64,000 nucleotides of DNA from Sarocladium kiliense. Lineage: Eukaryota; Ascomycota; Sordariomycetes; Hypocreales; Sarocladiaceae. This document shows positions 56,714 to 64,000 of this stretch, one piece after another. Position numbers and translations under genes: made by a program. The stretch covers positions 1,674,001-1,738,000 of the forward strand of contig JAUZTG010000048.1 of assembly GCA_030734395.1 (NCBI GenBank). The letters are read 5' to 3'. Position 1 is the first letter of the stretch, and the number at the start of each line of letters is the position of its first letter. The notes beneath the pieces are model-generated. The model worked only from the letters and a program-made list of their open reading frames with translations. It did no database searches and was not told the origin of the DNA.

Positions 56714-57806
56714 TATGCCAGCTGGAAAAGCCGATTTTGGCGCCTTGTATCCCGTTGGCGCAGGAGTTGGGCCAGAGCCCAAGGAACATATAAAGTCAGG
56801 TTTGCTGAAGGTCTTGAGGTCAAGACAACAACCTTTGGAGGCGACCTGTACCAAGCGCTGCCTCGAGCTCAGGTCAGGCGTCAGAAGTGGGCCTAGCCCC
56901 GCGATGGAACCCTAGCAACCCTGACCAACCCCATCACGAGGCGGGCGGATTGCTTGCAGACCTGTCGCAGGCCATCTCTGGGAATCATCCGTCAATTGGT
57001 TCGTCCAAGTTCGGTGGTAGAAGCTGATCAAGACGTTCTATTCATTGAAGAAGTGGCTCATGGACAACACAGGGACAGGCCTTTGCGCACTGCCTAGAGT
57101 GTCTGGAATTAGGATGTACTGGATCGCCCAGTCGGAAGGCCCTGAACGTACGCCTGGAGTCGCAACTCACCGAAATTGAAGCTGTGTCCCACGAGCTACC
57201 GGCCTCTGATTGGGATTGCGATGTCTTCCCAGCTGTCGAGCCAGGAATGTGAACACTTTCCGTGATGTTCAGTACAAGACGGAGGGGTTGCTAAGTGCTG
57301 TGCAGTCGGCCAGTTTGCCCTCGCGTTCTCATTTCCAACGTCTAGGATGCATACCCAGAGGAATGAATGCTGTTTGGCGTGAATTGCCGCCGTGGTCAAC
57401 AGCCCAAGACGTTTACCTCGAATGAGTCCGTAGAATCAGCTGGAGTTCCAGGCGCAAGTAGAGACATAGGGCGTGTTGAACTACGGTACCTCGGGATGTC
57501 AAGTCTTGACTTGAAGGGCGTCGTTAGCGCGGCCCACTCACGCCTTGTTCCGACATCTTGCGCCTTGCTCTGAGTCCGATCGAGTCTGGAGCATATCCTC
57601 GAAGGCAATGGTGCGGAAATTTTCAATGGGTGTATTCTACGGACGACTAGAAGGATCCACTCACTGTCACGCCCTGAAAGTAACCAGAAGTTTGTTTAGG
57701 CTTTCCTATCGTATTTATATGATTGAAGTCCGTACACTACTTTGCGACTCGCAGTAACACGCTTTGAGACGGCGTTAAACATCCCCCGAAGGACTCTGCA
57801 GTCACA
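56714..57806. other. Divergent intergenic region upstream of the acetyltransferase gene
   Basis: About 1.1 kb. The part next to 56714 may contain a missed first exon of the acidic-motif protein. A TATA-like ATTTATATG lies at 57712-57720, about 90 bp before the acetyltransferase start. Nothing else coding is seen. Confidence 0.5.
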
Positions 57807-58343
57807 ATGACTTCTGACTCATTTGCCTATTCTACCCGCCAAGCGACGTTGCAAGATGCCGTCGCCGTCGCCAAGCTTGGCGCCTCAGTTTTCAGCACTT
57901 CCTTCGGACATTCAGTGACCCCGGAGCAACTTCGAGCATATCTCGATGATGCTTACAGCGTTGAAGCGACGAGAGAATCTATCTCCGATCCTCAGAAGCA
58001 TATGGTTGTGGCCGTTGCTGCGGACGGAACGGTCATCGGATTTGCCCTGCTGAATCGAGCCAGCAACGAACCGTGCGTGGAGCACATCAATGACAAAATC
58101 GAACTGCAACGGATCTATGTATCTACTGCACATCATGGCGCAGGCATTGGCAAACGTCTTCTCAATGAAGTACAAAGCATAGCGCGGAAACATGGCTTCA
58201 GCCATATGTGGCTTGGTGTCTGGGAGGAAAATCACAAGGCACAGCATGTCTACAGGAAATCCGGGTTTCAATTTGTGGGAAGCCATGACTTTGACGTGGG
58301 TGGCGATATACAAACAGACCTGATCATGCTCAAGTCACTTTAA
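57807..58343 (+). CDS. GNAT-family N-acetyltransferase, PaiA-like
   Basis: Single exon, 178 aa, a full-length one-domain GNAT. Motif A is present as IELQRIYVSTAHHGAGIGKRLLNEV; the acetyl-CoA loop is H-x-G-x-G-I/G rather than the usual Q/R start. Motif B follows as MWLGVWEENHKAQHVYRKSG and then FQFVGSHDF. The GVWEEN...A...Y.K.GF.....VG..H.F...G...QTD.IM pattern is that of the PaiA/spermine-spermidine acetyltransferase-like branch, which is common in bacteria. The substrate is unconfirmed: a polyamine or another small amine is likely. The lack of introns and the bacterial-type sequence leave room for horizontal acquisition, but codon use does not look unusual. Confidence 0.85.
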   Translation: MTSDSFAYSTRQATLQDAVAVAKLGASVFSTSFGHSVTPEQLRAYLDDAYSVEATRESISDPQKHMVVAVAADGTVIGFALLNRASNEPCVEHINDKIELQRIYVSTAHHGAGIGKRLLNEVQSIARKHGFSHMWLGVWEENHKAQHVYRKSGFQFVGSHDFDVGGDIQTDLIMLKSL

Positions 58344-59006
58344 GCATGGAATGCGCCAGTTGGGACTTCGATGGATGCTGGCATCCGACGGCGACGCGGT
58401 AGACTATTGGGAGGCCCGAACGTATTATCTGTTCAAAATACCTTCGCGCCTATTTTTTTTTTGTACGAAACCCACCATTGGTGCTTCATGAGCAGGTTTC
58501 TTTTGCATTTTCTACGGACCGTCTTACTTTGTATCAGTTTATCTGGTGAAGCTCATCTTGGGTTTTGATGCGTATAAGGCACTACTCCCTCACTCACCAC
58601 TTCTAGCTAAACTCCAATACTAACGACCTAATTCTCATCCTCGGCTTGCATGTGACGCAGTGTTCTTATCTGATACCTCTGAAAAATGATATTGTAACTG
58701 TATACACAGCACAGGTACCGGCAAGCTGGCGCCTCGGGGCTTGACCAATCTTCAGGGTTAGGTCGTGCCGACTTAACCCTGGCTGAGGTGGAACCCATGG
58801 CACCGAATCAGACTGCCCGCCTCTGGGCGAACATGACGCAGTGCCGTCCAACCTCGCTTCAACAGGCGGGCCTACTATCCGCTACGCTTCTTACACCGAA
58901 CAGCTGGCACCCCAGCTTTCCGCACTTGAGAAGCTCTTTATGGCTGAAGGGTCTCATAAAATCTGATCTGAGGCTTTAAGCCGCAGAAGGACACGGTTCC
59001 ATCGCA
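58344..59006. other. Intergenic between the acetyltransferase and TBC genes
   Basis: About 660 bp between two plus-strand genes. A T10 run near 58455 may belong to the acetyltransferase 3'UTR. No coding signal is seen. Confidence 0.6.
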
Positions 59007-61472
59007 ATGAGGTCCCTTGAAGAATCGCGGTAAGCCCTCCCCATGACGAGCCAGCCGTGAGTATGTGACCAACCGTGGATTGCAGGACGAGATGGCGCGA
59101 GACTCTGAATCACAGCGCGACACTGGAAGACCTGCAGCGCGCATCAAAGAACAATGGCGCTTCAAGTCCCTGTGTCACGGGCTGTCGCTCGGTCTGCTGG
59201 AAGGTGAGATTCCTTGGTCATACACATCAGCATGATGAAACTGCTCACAGGCCGCTGCAGACTTTCATACTGTCCGAAGGAAATCCAACTAGTACTTGGA
59301 TTGAGGCACTAAGAGACGGGCGAAATCTGTACGCAAAGAACAGAGATCGCCTCCTGCAATTCATCAAACACCCAGAGGCACTTACTGAGTTGTCAGTAGA
59401 TCCGCTCGCTGACGATGCCGATGTGAGAGCCCCCTTCTCTTTTCCTTCTCGGGAGACTGACGCCGCAGTAGTCTCCTTGGAATACTGTCAGAGAAGATGA
59501 GATCATCCGTTCCGAGATCCAGCAGGACGTTCAACGGCTTCCAGACGAGGCAAACTACCATGATGCAGGGATCCAGAACCTTATTCTGGACATACTCTTT
59601 GTTTATTGCAAATCGAATCCATCAGGCGGTGGCTACAGGCAAGGCATGCACGAATTGCTTGCCCCCATCCTCCATGTCATCGAACAAGACGCCCTTGACA
59701 GGACGAAAATTGGCGGCATCGTCTCGGAAGATGAGACCATGCTGGAAATGCTGGACTCAGCTTACGTGGAACATGATGCATATATCATATTTGCGAAACT
59801 CATGACACATGCGCAGGCATTTTACGAAGTGCAACCGGCCCCGGGGGAACAGTCGTCCCATTCTGGAGTCCCACGAACACAGGAACAGAGTTCAGCAATC
59901 GTCGAACGGAGCAAGTTCATCCACGAAATTTGCTTGGCCAAGGTTGACCCAGACCTTGCTACACATTTGACGGCTATAGAGATTCTTCCGCAAATCTTTC
60001 TGATGTAGGTATTTCTTACTGACTTGACTCAATCAAAGCTAATTCTCCAACCTGTAGTCGATGGATCCGGCTGTTGTTCAGCCGCGAGTTTCCTTTTGAA
60101 CAATTTCTCGAGCTCTGGGACACCATCTTCGCCGTGGACCCCAAACTTGAATGTATAGACTTGATATGTGTTGCCATGCTTATTCGGATCAGGTGGCAAT
60201 GTGAGTGCTAAATCAACAACTGACCTTGGCTCTGGCTGACGTTTTGCAGTATTAGAAGCAGATTACTCCGTTTGCCTCCAGCTATTGCTGAAGTATCCTC
60301 AGCCAGATAAGTCTCATGGTCCATACACGTTTGTAGATGACGCACTCTATCTACGTGGTCATCTCAATGCCGATGGTGGGGCGGCACTGATCACCAAATA
60401 CACCGACAAGGCGCCAACAATACTCAAATCACCAGGTGGAACAGCACGACCAACTACTCCCAGCTTCAGTCGTTTCAATTCTTTCCGGCAAAGAGGACTT
60501 GGCGGGAAGTCGCCCCTGAACAACCCATCAAGGTATCTACAGCAACAGGGGGGTGTCGAGGCACTCTTCCAAGGCGCTGCTAAGGGTGCAAAGGAGGTCC
60601 TTGAACGGAGTGAGAAACTCGGAATTAATCAGGCTGTACGGGACGCTGTCGGTGAAATCAAGAGGAATGTTTCCAACTTCAGCGAGGCGCGCCACGTTTC
60701 GCAGTCTCCAAGGGCAATTATGAGCCAAGACTCTGCGCGTCAAGCTTTCACTGCGCTGGAGAGACGTAACAAGCACCTGGCTCGCATGCTTGATGAGACA
60801 GTTGACAGCCTCAAGTCGCTCTCAGGATCGAGTCTTGGGGACAAAGCCAAGAGCCACGAGCTCATAGAGGTAGCTGCGGCGAAGATTCAGTTTGTGAAGA
60901 TCTACCTGGAGGATTCGTCAATGGATCTGCCGACCAACGATCCAGCGTCAGAAACAAGCCAAGAGGTCCCTACGAAGGGATCTGAAGTGCTATCCCCACC
61001 AATTGCATCGGCGAAGGACTCAGCGACCACAGAAACGGCACCGTCAGATGAGGCTAACATATCTAACCTCAATCTTTCTACTCCACTAGTCGAAGTGGAC
61101 AAAAAAACCGAACAATCACAGCCCAGCTCACCCGCGACGACCTCGAACGGCGAGGAGGTGAAGGCAGCACGAGTTCTGAAGCCCAAATCCGTCACGAATC
61201 CACGGCCCTCGGCACCAATCCCTACGCGCTCAACCCTTGCCCAATCCTCGTTCTCGTGGATGCTTGAGCCGGACCGGTCATCGCCCACGTCCACTCCGGC
61301 AATCGCCAGCAAGTCGCCGCCTGTACAACACAAGAAGCGATCTTCTAATAATGCAAGTCGAGAGAGGAATGCGTTCTTGTTTGGTGAGGTTGCTACAGAA
61401 CAGGAGGGACAGCGAGATTCTGATGAGATCTTTGGTTTGGAACCATTGGGGAAGGCAAAGGGAGCATCGTAA
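59007..61472 (+). CDS. TBC-domain Rab GTPase-activating protein, TBC1D5-like
   Basis: Six exons: 59007-59029, 59086-59203, 59261-59422, 59472-60004, 60058-60200, 60250-61472. Phases agree and give 733 aa. The 23-nt first exon encodes MRSLEES plus part of an Arg codon and joins the RWRETLNHSATL region. The TBC domain runs from about 40 to 335. Both catalytic fingers are present: Arg123 in IQQDVQR (IxxDxxR) and Gln158 in YRQG. CRSVCWK and LWDTIFAVD are further family marks. The domain is interrupted by a flexible insert (about 225-250), as in TBC1D5. The 330-residue tail has a helical part and a disordered Ser/Pro-rich end. TBC1D5 is a Rab7 GAP linked to retromer and autophagy; that role is inferred here. 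The acceptor of exon 3 is the second of two AG sites; the first gives an early stop. Confidence 0.9.
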
Positions 61473-63156
61473 ACATTGGCTACTTCATAGAACGAGAGGA
61501 GGACCTTCACATCTATAATCATATATCACTCTAAACGACCCTAGAAAGCCTTTGCAGCAGTCTGAATGTAGTCTATTGTTCATCAATCCTCAGCCACACA
61601 TCCTGGCGGGTTGTGGCCGAGGCAAGGGCAGTCGCGAGAATCTGACACAGGGGCTGTCGGGAATGCTGAATGATCGCCGACAAGGAACGCAATGCATGCC
61701 CTGATGCCGGGACATGGGAAGAGCGAGGCATTGACTCTGCGCGACTCAGTCAAGTGAGTCAGGGTACATTCAGTATACTCGTACAATGTCCTGAGGTTGA
61801 CGATAGTGAGGTGTTCTGGGCGTGGTTTATCAAATTGGGACCTGAGAAAGATGAGGCGGACAGCCAAATGCATCGAAAATTCAGCTCATGTCCACTAACA
61901 TGGTCACAGGGCCGTCTTCTCAGCGATCAGGTTCCAAGATATTCACCGACAAACGCACAGCCATGCCAACGCGCATAAGGAAACACAGCAGTTCGCAACG
62001 GTATCGGTTTCTGGCGTCTCCCAACGGGCCGGCTACCAAAGATGAGACGAAAAAGCATTGAAGGAACGACAAAGCTCCAACTCGAAACTCGCCGACAAGA
62101 ACACACGCCGGATCCTGGGTCCGCCGGAAGCTCTGGAAGAAGTCTCCTCTTTCGTGAAGAAAGAGAGACCCGCCCGGCTGCACGCGAAATGAGCAAGGGC
62201 ATGGGATTGCAACGACCGTGCCCCTTGATCGCTCGCCCCGCTGACGTCGACGCGCCCAGGGTGCAGGCGCGTGCCTTGCGTATCCTTGTGCCAAGGCAGA
62301 ACCGGTACCGACAGTGGGCTGGTAGAGGCCACCAGAGGGTAGACGGCAGGGGACCGGGAATTGGATTGGGGGGCATGGAAAAGATGGGGAGGTGGCTTGC
62401 CTGCCCCGTTGTCTCATCAATGCCAATGAGTTCCAACTCCATCACCTGGCGGCATTCCTAGGCCAGGTAAGGGTAGCTCATTGTTTTTACAGATGGCTTT
62501 CAAGTGCTGACAGGACGAGGACGAGCAGAGGAGGCGAATTCGCTTGACTGCCGAACAGATCCCGGGGATTCTGGCATCCAGGAATAGCAGCACCGTGTCC
62601 GGCCAGGATCACCATATTACAGTTGCTATACATAAGCTCAACGTCGCCACCGAGGCTAGCCAGCAAGTGGTGAACCTTTCACGTCGCGACACGCTGCCCG
62701 CTAACCACATGCTTCACAGGTCCCTGACTGGAGCTAATGCACTAACCTTCAGCTGAGCCAGGGCACGGCAGAACCATTTCGGTGAACTCAAAGAACGAAG
62801 CGAGCGCCGCCTGGGGCACAATGGCCGCTGTTTCAGCTGTCGCGGGTAGCAAGTTGGCCAGGGAGACGCCACTGGAGACGATGCGCCAGCCAGCAATGCC
62901 AGAATTGCCAAGGAGGAGAGATCCACGCCACTAAGGGACCAGGTTGGATGGCGGAGTGACGCGATCTGCGAGCGAATGGGACGGTCCCATTTCAAGGTGT
63001 ACTTGGACTCGGGGAATATGATGAACACAGGCAAAAGATACTTCGACGCGGACGGTCTTGGAGTTTGGCTGGTTGTCTGTTGTCTGGTAGACGAGAAGTA
63101 TATCTTGAATACAATACTGTAAACAAGAACGCCGAATAACAAGGTATGACGACCAT
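61473..63156. other. Intergenic region with overlapping unsupported frames
   Basis: About 1.7 kb. Around 61920-62460 three frames of 140-172 codons overlap on both strands. This reflects few stop codons in GC-rich DNA rather than a gene: none shows a domain, splice context or consistent composition. Confidence 0.55.
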
Positions 63157-63920
63157 GACTTGAACCTGTCGCATTGGGTCCGAAAGTGAAGTGCCCCGTC
63201 AGCAGTGTAGTGTAGAAAGCTGGGAGGGGTACTTTGCCGGGCCAGGATTCCAAGGCACGGCGCGAGGTACCTCTCCCAGGTGTGGCACTGCCTCCCTCCG
63301 GCCTTGCCTTAGCCTCCCAGAGTTGTCGTCGCACCACGTCCTCCCAGTTTCCTTTATTTCCTTCAACCTCCGTCTGACAGAACCTCCATCGCAATTTCGA
63401 CTAGGAACCTGTTGTGGTTCCCGTCTTCTTTTTTTATTCCCTCGCTACGCAAAATCACGCTTCTCCCAGCATTCCGTCCTTTTCGTTTCCCTCGCCTTTC
63501 GCAACATCGCTTCTGCAGGTGCGGTGCTGGTTCATCTCACCCTCGAAAGTCTGAGACACTCCAGCTGAACTGCGGAACCGCCTCTTCGTTCCAGCGACCC
63601 GGCAGAAGCTTCGATTCCGCCGCCCTGCCACGCTCTGCACTGTTCTTCACGACGGATTCCGGTTCTGGTCGCTTCTCCATAGCCGGCACTTTCTTTCATC
63701 CTGGGGTTTCTTGTACCATCTTCCCACTCCAAAGACCCCGGACTACCATCGTCACTCGACCATCGTACCCAACTAGAACACGAACCTGCACGCACGCTTT
63801 CTTGTGCGCCCAGCTGCTGCACATGTCCGCTACTAGACGTCTTTGATCCTGGGTTACTGCTGTAGTCAGTTGGAGCTGTCTTGGTCCTCTGTCACCCAGC
63901 GTCCGTCGCTTGCCGTCACA
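63157..63920 (+). promoter_or_regulatory. Long pyrimidine-rich leader with one short uORF
   Basis: The plus strand has no ATG from 63157 to 63822 and is C/T-rich from about 63340 to 63760. A single minimal upstream ORF follows at 63823-63846 (MSATRRL then stop), 74 bases before the presumed start at 63921. The layout resembles the leader of the phosphatase gene, with one uORF added. Confidence 0.55.
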
Positions 63921-64000
63921 ATGCTCGCATCCAACTCTTTGCAGCCCCCCCAAAGTGGGAGGTCTCGCTTCTCGAAAGCCTTGCCAGCCGTACCCGGCCT
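63921..64000 (+). CDS. 5' end of a gene cut by the window edge
   Basis: An ATG at 63921 after a CCGTCACA context opens a frame that runs to the last base: MLASNSLQPPQSGRSRFSKA and a few more residues. The basic, Ser/Pro-rich start is disordered in character. No domain is reached, so no function can be given. Support comes from the leader architecture upstream. Confidence 0.5.
   Translation, partial: MLASNSLQPPQSGRSRFSKALPAVPG

Noticed and set aside
61920..62461. Overlapping frames of 139-172 codons on both strands
   Set aside because: Three frames are open at once in GC-rich DNA, none has a family signature, and none joins to a spliceable partner.
1..64000. Transposons, CRISPR arrays, rRNA or tRNA genes, strongly RIP-mutated AT-rich blocks
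   Set aside because: I looked for reverse-transcriptase, transposase and integrase motifs, regular repeat-spacer patterns, tRNA T-loops and long TA-rich tracts, and found none convincing.

Overview
The window is nuclear DNA of a filamentous ascomycete (Pezizomycotina, probably a Sordariomycete). The evidence is short introns of about 45-200 nt with GT...AG ends and CTAAC/CTGAC-type branch sites, C/T-rich leaders, and proteins of clearly fungal type such as SEA4, HUT1, EFG1, a PAS kinase and a Dal5-type permease. I resolved splice sites by hand by joining exon frames and checking intron phase. I cannot name the species.

Layout. 1-4889: no supported gene. 4890-8859: two minus-strand genes, a histidine-phosphatase-fold protein related to the TFC7 N-terminal domain and an F-box/LRR protein ending in a CaaX box. 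8860-14806: gene-poor, with a decayed short-chain dehydrogenase (SDR) pseudogene at 11266-11990. 14807-28583: the gene-dense core, holding a PAS-domain kinase and SEA4/Mio tail to tail, EFG1, a dsRNA-binding-motif protein, TPT1, and a secreted cysteine-containing protein. 28584-33326: gene-poor. 33327-39359: a six-exon MFS permease and a large disordered protein. 39360-44641: gene-poor. 44642-61472: a second dense block with a dual-specificity phosphatase, HUT1, a three-KH protein, a protein with clathrin-adaptor-type acidic motifs, a GNAT acetyltransferase and a TBC1D5-like Rab GAP. 61473-64000: intergenic DNA, a long leader, and the first codons of a gene cut by the window edge.

Most genes are single-copy housekeeping or signalling functions. 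Neighbours touch related processes: PAS kinase and SEA4 both sense nutrients; EFG1, the dsRBM protein and TPT1 all act on RNA; HUT1, the acidic-motif protein and the TBC protein serve the secretory and endosomal system. Shared regulation is not shown.

I found no novel multi-gene system, prophage-like element, intact transposon or CRISPR array. The observations most worth following are the 1.02 kb ATG-free leader of the phosphatase gene, similar leaders at two other genes (one with a predicted 5'UTR intron that would remove the upstream ATGs), the SDR pseudogene, the CaaX-tailed F-box protein and the two-domain secreted protein with a dibasic site.
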